Assembly: GCA_021823325.1 (NCBI GenBank)
Contig: JAKAOG010000003.1
Span: forward strand, 62,001 to 126,000
Origin: an archaeon
Lineage (GTDB): Archaea > Thermoproteota > Nitrososphaeria > Nitrososphaerales > Gagatemarchaeaceae
Direction: 5' to 3'
DNA: 64,000 bases
Shown here in pieces: positions 41,135 through 49,619 of this stretch. The notes beneath the pieces are model-generated. The model worked only from the letters and a program-made list of their open reading frames with translations, was not told the origin of the DNA and ran no database searches. The position numbers were made by a program, and so were the translations under genes. Within the stretch, counting starts at the first letter, position 1. Each line of letters begins with the position of its first letter.

Positions 41135-41479
41135 TTGATTAGAATCCAGAAGTCAGTCTACTCGCCCCCTGAACGCTCCGACGGCAAGCGCGTCCTAGTC
41201 ATGACCCTCTGGCCGCGGGGGATATCGAAGGACAAGGTCGACGTGTGGCTGAAGGACCTCGGGACCCCGAGGGAGCTGATCAGGCGCTACAAGTCTGGCG
41301 AGATCAAGTGGCCCGAGTTCAGGAAGGAGTACCAAGAATCCCTGAAGGGGAAGGAAGAAGTCCTCCGGAGGCTCGCACTCGAGTCGAAGAAGGGTACAAT
41401 CACCCTCCTCTGCACCGAGAAGGACCCGTCGGCCTGTCATAGGTCCATCCTCAAGGAAGCCATCGAGTCGTTTCTCTGA
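41135..41479 (+). CDS. DUF488 family protein
   Basis: The 114-residue protein shows DUF488 hallmarks: LVMTLWPRGISKDKVDVWLK-DLGTPRELI, WPEFRKEYQESL, and the terminal LLCTEKDPSACHRSILKEAI with the conserved C-x-x-H-R. The fold suggests a small enzyme or redox-linked regulator, but no activity is established. It starts at TTG 41135. Confidence 0.85.
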   Translation: MIRIQKSVYSPPERSDGKRVLVMTLWPRGISKDKVDVWLKDLGTPRELIRRYKSGEIKWPEFRKEYQESLKGKEEVLRRLALESKKGTITLLCTEKDPSACHRSILKEAIESFL

Positions 41480-41520
41480 AACGCTTTAATGGCGTAAGGC
41501 GCGAGCGGCCTCGAACGACC

Positions 41521-42441
41521 TTGGCAGAGTCAACCCCGGGGAGCGCCGAGTTCGAAGCGCTCAGGCAGAAGAGCATCGCCGCAGCCGAGGCGACGATACG
41601 CGAAGCTTCATCCAGGCCAGACCTCCACCTCGTACAGGCGGTCCAGGCCCTCGACGACACCGACAAGTACCTGAACATCACCGCGACGAGGGCGTCAGAG
41701 TGGTACGGCCTCCACTTTCCGGAGCTCATCCAGATGGTCCAGGACAACGTGGCGCTCTGCAAGATCATTGCTGAGATAGGCGGGAGGGAAGGATACTCCG
41801 CCGAGAGCCTCCAGGGGAGGGGGTTCACCGAGAAGAAGATCGCCGCGATCATCGAGGCAAGAGACAGGTCGAAGGGAGGCTCCATCTCCGAAGGGGACCT
41901 CTCCAGGGTGAAGACGCTGTCGGCCCTCGCGGTGCAGCTCAGCGTCATCAGAGGCGGGCTCAACGACTACGTCGAGTCTCAGATGAAGAAGGTCGCGCCC
42001 AACATCGCCGAAGTCGCAGGGGCCACGATCGGCGCGCGCCTGATGGCGAAGGCGGGAGGGCTAGACAGGCTGGCCATCCTCCCGGCGAGCACGATACAGA
42101 TCCTCGGAGCCGAGAAGGCGCTGTTCAGGTCGCTCAGGACGGGGGCGAGGCCCCCGAAGCACGGGATACTTTTCCAGCACCAGGCGGTCCACACCGCGCC
42201 GAAGTGGCAGCGGGGGAAGGTCGCCAGGACGCTGGCAAACAAGATAGCGATCGCGGCCAGGGTGGACTACTACAGAGGGTCAGAGGACCCGTCGATAAAG
42301 GCGGGGCTGGACAAGCGGCTCGAGAGCATCAAGGAGCGGTACAAGGACCCCCCGCAGCGGAAGCCGGAGTCCCGCGGGCCCCCCAGACGGGAAGGGCGCC
42401 CGCAGAGGCCGGACAGGCGCGATAGACACAGGCGCAGATGA
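41521..42441 (+). CDS. C/D box RNP core protein Nop5 (Nop56/58)
   Basis: Nop5 bridges L7Ae-bound C/D guide RNA and fibrillarin for 2'-O-methylation of rRNA. The 306-residue protein has a coiled-coil region and the NOP domain (APNIAEVAGATIGARLMAKA, ILGAEKALFRSL, KHGILFQHQAV) and ends in a basic Arg-rich tail. TTG 41521 follows CTTTAAT at 41484-41490. The stop overlaps the flpA start (ATGA). Confidence 0.93.
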   Translation: MAESTPGSAEFEALRQKSIAAAEATIREASSRPDLHLVQAVQALDDTDKYLNITATRASEWYGLHFPELIQMVQDNVALCKIIAEIGGREGYSAESLQGRGFTEKKIAAIIEARDRSKGGSISEGDLSRVKTLSALAVQLSVIRGGLNDYVESQMKKVAPNIAEVAGATIGARLMAKAGGLDRLAILPASTIQILGAEKALFRSLRTGARPPKHGILFQHQAVHTAPKWQRGKVARTLANKIAIAARVDYYRGSEDPSIKAGLDKRLESIKERYKDPPQRKPESRGPPRREGRPQRPDRRDRHRRR

Positions 42442-43091
42442 GCAGGATCCAGAGGGAGGACAGGAGCGGAAGGACGGTCCTCCTCACTAGGAACCTGACC
42501 CCGGGGAAGCGGGTGTACAACGAGGACCTCGTGGTCAAGGACGGGGCAGAGTACAGGACCTGGGACCCGTTCCGGAGCAAGCTCGCGGCGGCCATACTGA
42601 AGGGGATGCCAGACAGCGTGATCGCGGAAGGGGCGAAGGTGCTCTATCTCGGGGCTTCCACGGGGACGACCGCTTCTCACGTCTCTGACATAGTTGGGCC
42701 CGGCGGAGTGGTCGTCGGCGTCGAGTTCGCCCCCAGGGTCGCGAGGGAGTTCGTCGAGCGGGTCGCAAGGGAGAGGGGAAACGTCATCCCGTTCGTCGCT
42801 GACGCGAGGGACCCGTCGAAGTACTCGGTAGCCCAGGTTGACGTGGTCTACTGCGACATAGCACAGCCCGACCAGACCGAGATAGCCCTGTTGAACTGCT
42901 CAAAGCTGCTCAGGAAGGGAGGGACGCTCCTCCTGGTGGTGAAGTCGAGGAGCATCGACGTCCTCAAGGACCCGGAGAGAGTCTTCGCGGAAGAAAGGGC
43001 CAAGCTGGAGAAGGCGGGGCTGAGGGTGAAGGAGGTATACGAGCTGAGCCCGTTCGAAAAGGACCACGCGCTGATCTACGCCACAGGCTAG
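42438..43091 (+). CDS. flpA: Fibrillarin-like rRNA/tRNA 2'-O-methyltransferase
   Basis: FlpA is the SAM-dependent methyltransferase of the C/D RNP. The 217-residue chain has the family N-terminus LLTRNLTPGKRVYNED, RTWDPFRSKLAAAI, the SAM loop VLYLGASTGTTASHVSDIVG, DARDPSKY and the catalytic segment VDVVYCDIAQPDQTEIALLN. It is translated with Nop5 through a 4-nt overlap. It overlaps rnhB by 4 nt, convergently. Confidence 0.95.
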   Translation: MSRIQREDRSGRTVLLTRNLTPGKRVYNEDLVVKDGAEYRTWDPFRSKLAAAILKGMPDSVIAEGAKVLYLGASTGTTASHVSDIVGPGGVVVGVEFAPRVAREFVERVARERGNVIPFVADARDPSKYSVAQVDVVYCDIAQPDQTEIALLNCSKLLRKGGTLLLVVKSRSIDVLKDPERVFAEERAKLEKAGLRVKEVYELSPFEKDHALIYATG

Positions 43092-43750
43092 AAAACGCCT
43101 ATCAGCGTCTGCTCGATGTTCAGCCAGGTCTTCCAGCTCTTCCTCACGCACGAAGGGAGCGGGTCGCCGCGCCTCATCCACTCGGTGAAGAACGCCTTCG
43201 TCGCGGGGTCCGAGGGGTACCCGGAGCCGAAGTCGCCGTGGATCTCTTTCAGCGCCTCGACCTCTCTGTCCCGCGTCACCTTCGCCACTATCGAAGCCGC
43301 AGAGACGACGGGGAAGTCCCTGTCCGCCTTGTGGCGGGAGACGACCTTGCACTTCGCGGCGAGGTTTGCCGATATGTCCTTGCCGAACCTCGCTGGGATG
43401 ACGTCAGACGCGTCGACCGTGACCTTTGACGCGCCGAGCTGGTCTATCACCTTGGCGAAGTATCGGGCCTCGAGGTAGTTCAGCTTCCGGAGCTTCTTTC
43501 CGTTGATGACGACGTCGTCTATCTCCCTCGGCCCGATCCCGACCCAGTGGACGTGCTCGGCGATCTCCCTTATCTGGGGGTAGAGCTCCTCCCTCTTCGC
43601 CGCCGAGAGCATCTTAGAGTCCTTTACGCCAATCTCCTTCAGTTTCCTAACATTGCTTGCTTCAATAGAGACCCCTGCAACGACGAGGGGCCCGAGGAGA
43701 CACCCCTTGCCCGCTTCGTCGACGCCGCCGACGAGCGCGGGTTTCGTCAT
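43088..43750 (-). CDS. rnhB: Ribonuclease HII
   Basis: RNase HII cleaves RNA in RNA-DNA hybrids and at misincorporated ribonucleotides. The 220-residue protein has the start LVGGVDEAGKGCLLGPLVVA with the first acidic pair, GVKDSKMLSAAKREEL, VTVDASDV, and ASIVAKVTRDREVE with the G-x-GYPSDP loop. The ATG overlaps the THEP1-type NTPase stop. Confidence 0.94.
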   Translation of the reverse strand: MTKPALVGGVDEAGKGCLLGPLVVAGVSIEASNVRKLKEIGVKDSKMLSAAKREELYPQIREIAEHVHWVGIGPREIDDVVINGKKLRKLNYLEARYFAKVIDQLGASKVTVDASDVIPARFGKDISANLAAKCKVVSRHKADRDFPVVSAASIVAKVTRDREVEALKEIHGDFGSGYPSDPATKAFFTEWMRRGDPLPSCVRKSWKTWLNIEQTLIGVF

Positions 43751-44295
43751 ATCTTCGACCCACCCGCCGCCCCGAGGAGGACCACAGCCGCTTCGTCGGC
43801 GGTGCTGTCTCTGTTCTCCACGGTGAGCTCGAAGGTCTCCTCCGCGCTGGACCTCAGCTCCGCCAGCAGGTCGTCCTCAAGCCTTTCGTGTACGACGGCG
43901 AACACCACCTTCTGCGACCGGATGCACTTCTCCACCGCCCTCCTGAACTCCGGGCTGACGAGCTCCATGGGCCCGACCTCGTCTATCACGACGACCTCCG
44001 ACACGTCGGCGGCAGCCGACACCCCCGCGGCCCCTACCTTCGCGAGGTCCACCAGGTTCACCCTGTACCTGCCGACCTTCGGGCCGAACCTGGAGCCGAC
44101 GGAGGCGAGCTCCCCCTTCCTGCCGCTGGTAAGGTCTCTCACTTCGAACCCGGTCCTGGCGCCCCCCGACCTTAGCTCTGACGTGGTGCACCCGCCCACT
44201 ATCACCCCTGCGCTCTTGAGCTTCAGCACGACCTTGGAGACCACGGTCGACTTTCCGACCCCAGGCGGGCCGGTCACCAGCCAGATGCGGGACAT
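43747..44295 (-). CDS. THEP1-type nucleoside-triphosphatase
   Basis: The 182-residue P-loop protein begins MSRIWLVTGPPGVGKSTVVS, with Walker A near 9-17 and Walker B VVVIDEVGPMELVSPEFRRA, characteristic of the THEP1 family. Family members hydrolyse several NTPs; the biological role is unknown. The start is set by this motif at ATG 44295, since the open frame to 44646 crosses the divergent trm1. Confidence 0.88.
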   Translation of the reverse strand: MSRIWLVTGPPGVGKSTVVSKVVLKLKSAGVIVGGCTTSELRSGGARTGFEVRDLTSGRKGELASVGSRFGPKVGRYRVNLVDLAKVGAAGVSAAADVSEVVVIDEVGPMELVSPEFRRAVEKCIRSQKVVFAVVHERLEDDLLAELRSSAEETFELTVENRDSTADEAAVVLLGAAGGSKI

Positions 44296-44318
44296 GGATG
44301 GCCGCGCCGGACCCGGTG

Positions 44319-44332
44319 GTACATGAATGTAC
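44319..44332. repeat. Interrupted palindrome GTACATGAATGTAC between divergent genes
   Basis: Two 6-nt arms, GTACAT and ATGTAC, are separated by two bases, in the 93-nt gap between the THEP1-type gene and trm1. It has the shape of a dimeric operator. No regulator is assigned. Confidence 0.4.
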
Positions 44333-44388
44333 TTTCGTGCGAGCCCTCCGAACGCTTTAACGCCTGAAGCGGGGCGAGGGCGCCACCC

Positions 44389-45582
44389 TTGAAGGTAGCG
44401 CGGCACCGGGAAGGGAAGACCATCCTCTTCGTCCCGAAGGAGAGCGTCACGGTCGTCCCGCCCCCTACGTCTCCTGTCTTCTTCAACCCGGCAGCCTCGT
44501 TGAACCGGGACGTGACCGTGTCGGTCGCGGCCGCCTCCGGAGGCTCGAAGTTCTGCGACGCCATGGCGGGGGTCGGCGCGAGAGGGGTGCGCGTCGCGAA
44601 CGAGGTGGACGGGGTGTCCGAGGTGACCATGGTCGACTTCAACCACGAGGCTCTACGTCTCGCGAAACGCTCCGCGGCGGCGAACGGCGTGAGCGGTAAA
44701 TGCACGTTTGCAGAAGCTGAAACGACGTCTTTCCTCTTCTCGAGGTTCGGGAGAGACATGAGATACGGCTCCGTGGACCTCGACCCGTTCGGGACACCAA
44801 TCAGGCAGATGCACGCCGCGCTGAGCGCGACGGCTGACGGAGGGATCCTCTCCCTGACGGCCACCGACACCGCGGTCCTCTGCGGCGTGCACCTTTCCAC
44901 ATGCTCGCGGAGGTACGGCTCCGTTCCGTTGAACAACGACTTCCATCACGAGACCGGGCTGCGGATACTACTCGGCTCGCTCGCGAGGTACGCGGCCGCG
45001 GTAGACGTCGGGATCGAGCCCCAGGCCGCCCACTCCACGAAGCACTATCTCAGGGTCTTCGTCAAGGTGATCCCCGGCGCGTCTGTCGCAGACGCCTCGC
45101 TCCGCGAGCTTGGGAGCGTCGCGTGGTGCCCGGGATGCGGGGACGTCCGCATGTCGCTCGGGCATGAAGGGGCGTGCAGGGTCTGCCGCAGGAAGGTCAA
45201 GGTGGCCGGACCGCTCTGGGCAGGGAGCATCGCCAAGGAGCCGCTCGTCGAGTCGGCGAAGAAGGCGGCCCTGGAAAGGGGGCTTGGCGGGGCGGCCGAG
45301 GTGCTGGGGTCACTCGACGGGGTGAACGGGTTCCCTCCATGGAGCTTCGACATAGACAAAATCTGTTCGGCCCTGAAGGTCCCGACCGTATCTGAGCTTT
45401 CTGTGTACAACGCGCTGACGAAAGGGGGTCACAGGGTGATGAGGACGCCCTTCGAAAAGACAGGGGTGAAGACAGACGCCACCCGGGCTGAGGTCGTCGA
45501 GGCAGTAAGGAGCGCCAGCGCTAACCCTGCTGGGGGGCCGCGGGTTTCAGCCCCTCGCAATAGTAGTAGAGCTCGGAGCTAG
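44389..45582 (+). CDS. trm1: tRNA (guanine-26-N2)-dimethyltransferase Trm1
   Basis: Trm1 methylates G26 of tRNA. The 397-residue protein has the family N-terminus GKTILFVP, FFNPAASLNRD, the SAM region FCDAMAGVGARGVRVANEV, the catalytic SVDLDPFGTPIRQM, the C-terminal zinc site AWCPGCGDVR with CRVCRRKV, and the GPLWAGSI motif. TTG 44389 follows a TATA element (CTTTAACG, 44355-44362). The last about 20 residues overlap the convergent rlmE by 62 nt and look degenerate. Confidence 0.95.
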   Translation: MKVARHREGKTILFVPKESVTVVPPPTSPVFFNPAASLNRDVTVSVAAASGGSKFCDAMAGVGARGVRVANEVDGVSEVTMVDFNHEALRLAKRSAAANGVSGKCTFAEAETTSFLFSRFGRDMRYGSVDLDPFGTPIRQMHAALSATADGGILSLTATDTAVLCGVHLSTCSRRYGSVPLNNDFHHETGLRILLGSLARYAAAVDVGIEPQAAHSTKHYLRVFVKVIPGASVADASLRELGSVAWCPGCGDVRMSLGHEGACRVCRRKVKVAGPLWAGSIAKEPLVESAKKAALERGLGGAAEVLGSLDGVNGFPPWSFDIDKICSALKVPTVSELSVYNALTKGGHRVMRTPFEKTGVKTDATRAEVVEAVRSASANPAGGPRVSAPRNSSRARS

Positions 45583-46135
45583 CGTTCCTGCTCGCGGCGG
45601 GCTTGACAACGCGAACCGACCTGAACCTGCGCTTGAACTCGTCCCTGACCTCCTGAGAGCGCTCTGCTTCGAAGAGCTTGCAGAACACCGCGCCGTCCTC
45701 CTTGAGGAGAGACGCGGCCAGGTCGAGGACCCTGAGCGTGAGGTCGATCTGCTTCGTCTGGTCGAGCTCCCAGACGCCCGTCACAGATGGAGCGAGGTCG
45801 GAGAGGATGACGTCGGCCTTCCCCCCGATGGCCTTCCCGATCTTTTCGACGACGCTCGGGTCATGGACGTCCAGCTTCAGCGTCACCACGTTCTTCTCTT
45901 TGAGCCTTATCGTGCTGATGTCCAGCGCCACCACCAACCCTCCGGGCCCGGCGAGCTCAGCGGCAACCTGCGTCCACCCTCCGGGGGCTGCGCCGAAGTC
46001 GATGACCTTGTACCCGGGACGGATGATGTCATACCTTTCGTCGGCCTCGATGAGCTTGAACGCGGCCCTGCTCTTGTACCCCTGTTCCCTCGCAAGGCGC
46101 CGATAGAGGTCCCTGCGCGCCTCGCTGAGCCTCAT
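45521..46135 (-). CDS. rlmE: 23S rRNA 2'-O-methyltransferase (RlmE/FtsJ family)
   Basis: The 204-residue protein has the FtsJ pattern: LYRRLAREQGYKSRAAFKLI, SAM loop VIDFGAAPGGWTQVAAELAG, DVILSDLAPSVTGVWELDQ, GAVFCKLFEAERSQEV and SELYYYCEGLK, with the K-D-K-E set in place. It methylates U in the large-subunit rRNA A-loop or, in some archaea, tRNA. ATG 46135 overlaps the cytidine deaminase stop (ATGA). A longer frame to 46411 is spurious. Confidence 0.92.
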   Translation of the reverse strand: MRLSEARRDLYRRLAREQGYKSRAAFKLIEADERYDIIRPGYKVIDFGAAPGGWTQVAAELAGPGGLVVALDISTIRLKEKNVVTLKLDVHDPSVVEKIGKAIGGKADVILSDLAPSVTGVWELDQTKQIDLTLRVLDLAASLLKEDGAVFCKLFEAERSQEVRDEFKRRFRSVRVVKPAASRNASSELYYYCEGLKPAAPQQG

Positions 46136-46542
46136 TTCTGCGAAAGCTCTGCGGGGTTGAAAGCCCCTGGGAGCAACGAGTCTGCGGTGGTGTCCTCGGT
46201 GAACCCGTCGACTCCTCTCCTCAGGACCTTCATCCTTGGATTGAACTCTACCATGAACTGCCTGCACGCGCCGCATGGGGACGTGAACTCCTCCGATTTC
46301 CCGACCACCGCCAGGGCGACGAGCTTCCTGGAGCCTTCGGAGACAGCCTTCAGGATCGCAGTCCGCTCTGCGCAGCAGGACAGGCCGTACGAGGCGTTCT
46401 CGACGTTGCACCCTGCGAATATCTTCCCGTCAGGAGTGAGGACGGCCGCGCCGATCTTGACCCCAGAGTACGGAGAATAGGCGTTCATCCTGACGCTCTT
46501 GGCCGCTTCCACCAGGCGGCGGTGATCCTCTTTCGTCGTCAA
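46132..46542 (-). CDS. cdd: Cytidine deaminase
   Basis: The enzyme converts cytidine to uridine in pyrimidine salvage. From TTG 46542 the 136-residue protein has NAYSPYSGVKIGAAVLTPDG, GCNVENASYGLSCCAERTAI (Zn ligand C57, catalytic E59) and SPCGACRQFMVEF (Zn ligands C90, C93), normal for the homotetrameric class. The TTG is 11 nt after the stop of the upstream gene. It lies in the gar1-tfb-rpc34-cdd-rlmE run. Confidence 0.9.
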   Translation of the reverse strand: MTTKEDHRRLVEAAKSVRMNAYSPYSGVKIGAAVLTPDGKIFAGCNVENASYGLSCCAERTAILKAVSEGSRKLVALAVVGKSEEFTSPCGACRQFMVEFNPRMKVLRRGVDGFTEDTTADSLLPGAFNPAELSQK

Positions 46543-46553
46543 CTTCGGGCGCC

Positions 46554-47063
46554 CTATCTTGCCGCCGCAGCAGGCGCTTCGGCGGGCGGGTTGCGGACGG
46601 TGATGAACTCCTGTATGACCCACGGGCCGATCCATGGGCAGACGTACGGGCTGATCTCCCCCTCGATGGAGCACTTCGGCTCGTACTGGCAGACTATGCA
46701 TGGAGCCTTCTCGATCGAGGTCATGTCAGTGGGGAACCTGAGGGGGGTGAGCTTGTAGGTCCACCTTCCTTCCTCTAGCACCTTCACCCTCCCGATGAGC
46801 CCCCTTCTTTCCAGCCTTATCGCGAGCCGCGAGCCGTCCCTGCTGGTGAGCCCGAGCTCCTTCCATATCTCGCTCTGGAGCACGCCGTCCCTCCCCCTCT
46901 CGACCACGAGCTTGTAGACCCTCGAAGTAAGGTCGACCAGCTCCTCCTCCGTCCTTTCCACAGGCTCGGTCGGCTCTTCCCTCTTCTTCGAAGCCCTGGG
47001 CTGGCGCTTCGACGGCTTCTCCTTCGCCGGCGCGGGCTTCGCCTTCTTCTCTGTCTTCTTCAT
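46554..47063 (-). CDS. Rpc34-like winged-helix Fe-S transcription protein
   Basis: The 169-residue protein has a Lys/Pro-rich N-terminal tail (1-40), a winged helix (RVYKLVVERGRDGVLQSEIW, SRLAIRLERRGLIGRVKVLE), and a C-terminal [4Fe-4S]-type cluster region C122-x2-C125-x5-C131-x10-C142 ending in PWIGPW. This matches archaeal homologues of RNA polymerase III subunit Rpc34/hRPC39. Directly downstream of TFB with a 4-nt overlap, a role in transcription initiation is likely. The Fe-S cluster is inferred from the cysteine spacing. Confidence 0.8.
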   Translation of the reverse strand: MKKTEKKAKPAPAKEKPSKRQPRASKKREEPTEPVERTEEELVDLTSRVYKLVVERGRDGVLQSEIWKELGLTSRDGSRLAIRLERRGLIGRVKVLEEGRWTYKLTPLRFPTDMTSIEKAPCIVCQYEPKCSIEGEISPYVCPWIGPWVIQEFITVRNPPAEAPAAAAR

Positions 47064-48007
47064 CTTGCCGGCAGGAACTCCTGTCTTATCACAAAGTTGT
47101 CAAGTATCTCTCTGCATCTGTTCCTCACGGTCACCTCTGTGACCTCGGCGAACTCGGCGACCTCTCTCTGGGGAAGGTGCTCCCCCACCATGACGGACGA
47201 CAGGTAGACGTACGCCGCGGCGAGCCCCGCGGGCGCCTTTCCGCTGGAGATCTTCGAGTCGTTCGTCTTCCTTGAAAGAGTCAGCGCCATGTGCTCGACT
47301 TTGGGGTCGATCTTTGCCATGTTGACGAGCTTCGAGATGTACTTCTCGACCGACGGCGGAGGGACGTACTCCTTCTCGACCTCCTTGAGGACGAGACGGA
47401 AGTAACGGGCGACGCTCCCCTTCTCCATCCCGGCGGCCCTTGCGACCTCCTTCAGCGTCCTGGAGACCCCGCACTTCCTGCACGCCAGGTAGACCGTGGC
47501 GGCGGTCATCCCGAGTATCGACTTGCTCTTCGCGACCTTCATCTTCGCCGACGTCCTGTAGATCTGGGCAGCGGTCTCGGCGACGTTGTTCGGGAGGTTC
47601 AGCGCTTCGCAGAGCTCGCTTATCTTGGAGAGGACGTTGGACAGCCCCCTCTCCTCGCTGTTGATGGTCCTGGTCCGGCTCTGCCACTTCCTCATCTTCT
47701 CGACCGTCGCCCGCATCGCCGGGTCGAGGTACTTGCCGTGCGAGTCCCGCATCGTCCGGCTGATCTCCGTCGAAAGCCCGAAGTCGTGAAGCGCCAGAGT
47801 GGTGGGAGACCCTACCCTCACCCTCTTGTTCTTCTCTTCAAGGTCCATCGCCTTCCACTCGGGTCCGGAGTCAGCTGGGGCGACCGTGACGTAGCCGCAG
47901 GTGGGGCAGACCTGCTCTCCCTTCTCCGAGTCCCCGATCAGTCTGTTGCCGCAGACGGGGCACGAGGTCCTGTAACCGTCGTCTCTGCTTGTGTTCCAGA
48001 GGCTCAT
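47060..48007 (-). CDS. tfb: Transcription initiation factor TFB
   Basis: TFB recruits RNA polymerase to TATA/BRE promoters. The 315-residue protein has an N-terminal zinc ribbon (C16, C19, C34, C37), a B-finger/linker, and two cyclin-like repeats (about 110-205 and 215-310; ISELCEALNLPNNVAETAAQ, ILGMTAATVYLACRKCGVSR, APAGLAAAYVYLSSVMVGEH). The BRE-contacting HTH ends the second repeat. It follows gar1 after 4 nt. Confidence 0.96.
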   Translation of the reverse strand: MSLWNTSRDDGYRTSCPVCGNRLIGDSEKGEQVCPTCGYVTVAPADSGPEWKAMDLEEKNKRVRVGSPTTLALHDFGLSTEISRTMRDSHGKYLDPAMRATVEKMRKWQSRTRTINSEERGLSNVLSKISELCEALNLPNNVAETAAQIYRTSAKMKVAKSKSILGMTAATVYLACRKCGVSRTLKEVARAAGMEKGSVARYFRLVLKEVEKEYVPPPSVEKYISKLVNMAKIDPKVEHMALTLSRKTNDSKISSGKAPAGLAAAYVYLSSVMVGEHLPQREVAEFAEVTEVTVRNRCREILDNFVIRQEFLPAR

Positions 48008-48011
48008 CGTT

Positions 48012-48233
48012 TCACCCCTCCAGGAAGACCGGGTCCCCTGACTTTCCGACCCTGCTGCTTACGACCGCCACCGACCCATAGGGGGACTTTACCGGGCCTA
48101 TCAGTTCGACCACCTTTCCGAGCTTCTTCTTGCCGCCGTCGAAGACGAAGGAACCGGGTCTGACTTCCCTTGAAAGCTTGACGATGAGTCGGCCGCTCTT
48201 TGCTTGGTGAAGAATTGTGCCGACCTGAAACAA
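48012..48233 (-). CDS. gar1: H/ACA RNP protein Gar1
   Basis: Gar1 supports Cbf5 in H/ACA-guided pseudouridylation. The 73-residue beta-barrel protein contains GTILHQAKSGRLIVKL, VFDGGKKKLGKVVELIGPVK and SPYGSV, the family core without eukaryotic Gly-Arg tails. TTG 48233 follows a minus-strand TATA element (GTTTAAAG, 48259-48266). Confidence 0.9.
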   Translation of the reverse strand: MFQVGTILHQAKSGRLIVKLSREVRPGSFVFDGGKKKLGKVVELIGPVKSPYGSVAVVSSRVGKSGDPVFLEG

Positions 48234-48330
48234 GAGAGGCGCACGCCCCTCGTCCTGCCTTTAAACCTTCAGCAAAACAATCCGGACGTCGACGTCCGAC
48301 AGGTCCTGGAGAAAAGATCCCGCCGACGGG

Positions 48331-48648
48331 TCACTTCTTCTTTCCCTTCGCCTGCTGCCTCTGCGCTATCCCACGTACCGTGGACAGCTCCTTCGCGACC
48401 TTCAGGAAGAGCGCGTGCTTCGGCGGCGCCTTCGCCAGAGACACGAAGCCCGACTCCTTCCCCGCCCTGGAGGGATATCTCGCCGCCTGAGGCTGAGGCT
48501 GCAGGTTCAGCCTTCGGCACGCTTCGCCGAGCTCTGCGAGCGTAGGAGCCCTGGTCGCGGCGCTGAGGGGGACCCGCCTCCCCTCGCTCCGCTTGAGCTC
48601 AGAGTCGAAGTAATCCAGCCAGAAGATGTACCTGTCGTAGTCTTTCAT
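48331..48648 (-). CDS. srp19: Signal recognition particle protein SRP19
   Basis: SRP19 binds SRP RNA and helps SRP54 assemble. The 105-residue protein has the family pattern YDRYIFWLDYFDSELKRSEG-RRVPLS, PTLAELGEACRRLNL and RYPSRAGKESGFV, with a Lys-rich tail. Its ATG overlaps the eS8 stop (ATGA). Confidence 0.93.
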   Translation of the reverse strand: MKDYDRYIFWLDYFDSELKRSEGRRVPLSAATRAPTLAELGEACRRLNLQPQPQAARYPSRAGKESGFVSLAKAPPKHALFLKVAKELSTVRGIAQRQQAKGKKK

Positions 48649-49031
48649 TTCTTGGTCGTCAGGACCGCGTTGACGACGCCGTCGGCCGTGGGCCTCGAGG
48701 TGACTACCGCCTCGCCCGCACCAGTCTCGATGACGGCCCCCTTCGTGATGACGCCCCTCCTCTCGTAATCCCTGTTGGCGGGGCTGTGCTTCACCCTTAC
48801 GATCTTCGACTTCGTCGCCTTCCCTGAAACGTCCGAGACGTTGGCGAAGTCGGCGAATATCACCCCCGCCGTCACGTGCCCCCCCCTCCTGCTGATCGGC
48901 CTGCTCGACGCAGGTCCAACGAGTGGCTCGATGGCGTATCCGTCGGCCTCGAATGCCCTGCGTCCTCTCGACGGCCTGGACCTCCCTCCGGTCGGCCTGC
49001 GCTTGGTCAGGTTTTCGATTGGTCGGGTCAA
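48645..49031 (-). CDS. rps8e: 30S ribosomal protein eS8
   Basis: The 128-residue ribosomal protein has the archaeal eS8 core: LTKRRPTGGRSRPSRGRRAF, KSKIVRVKHSPANRDYERRG, VITKGAVIETGAGEAVVTSR and a final DGVVNAVL. It starts at TTG 49031 and is co-transcribed with SRP19. Confidence 0.94.
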   Translation of the reverse strand: MTRPIENLTKRRPTGGRSRPSRGRRAFEADGYAIEPLVGPASSRPISRRGGHVTAGVIFADFANVSDVSGKATKSKIVRVKHSPANRDYERRGVITKGAVIETGAGEAVVTSRPTADGVVNAVLTTKK

Positions 49032-49079
49032 GCTCGAAATCTGAAAACCGCCCCTCCGCTCCCAGATGATAAGTCTTCG

Positions 49080-49619
49080 CTACTTCAGGGTCAGGGTCCG
49101 GCTCTCCAGCTGCCTCTTCAGCGTCGTGACTTCGGAGCTGAGCCCGAAGTACTCGGCGAACCTCGACGTCGTCTTGATCGCCTTCCCCCTCCCCTGCCTC
49201 TCGCTCGCGATGAACCCGACCTCCTCCAGCTCCTTCAGGTGCTGATAGACGGTAGACCCCCTCCTCAGGGCGAGCTCGGCCGAGGTTATCGGCTGGAAGA
49301 ACGCTATGAAGGACAGGGTCCTCAGCGCCGCCTTGGTCAGGAGCGGCCTCGTGGCGAACTTTCGCGCCGTCTGGGTGTACTTCGCCTTCAGCTGCATCGC
49401 GAACCTGGGCCCGGAATATTCTACGACCTCGACCGCCTGCATGCTGCCGTTGACCGCCTTAGCGACCTCCCTGGCCATTGCCGCGGCCTTCCGTTCTGAA
49501 GCCGTCCCCGCTGCCTTCGCGAGCTCTTCGACTGCGAGTGGGCGACCCGCAGCGTACAGCGCCGCCTCGACCTTCGCGAGCAGCTCCTTAGGGATTGGTT
49601 CCCCCGACGGCTCACTCAA
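49080..49619 (-). CDS. scpB: Segregation and condensation protein ScpB
   Basis: ScpB is the winged-helix kleisin-associated subunit of the SMC condensin-like complex. The 179-residue protein has two winged helices (KVEAALYAAGRPLAVEELAK; LSFIAFFQPITSAELALRRG, VYQHLKELEEVGFIASERQG). It overlaps scpA by 8 nt and is the last gene of smc-scpA-scpB. Confidence 0.92.
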   Translation of the reverse strand: MSEPSGEPIPKELLAKVEAALYAAGRPLAVEELAKAAGTASERKAAAMAREVAKAVNGSMQAVEVVEYSGPRFAMQLKAKYTQTARKFATRPLLTKAALRTLSFIAFFQPITSAELALRRGSTVYQHLKELEEVGFIASERQGRGKAIKTTSRFAEYFGLSSEVTTLKRQLESRTLTLK

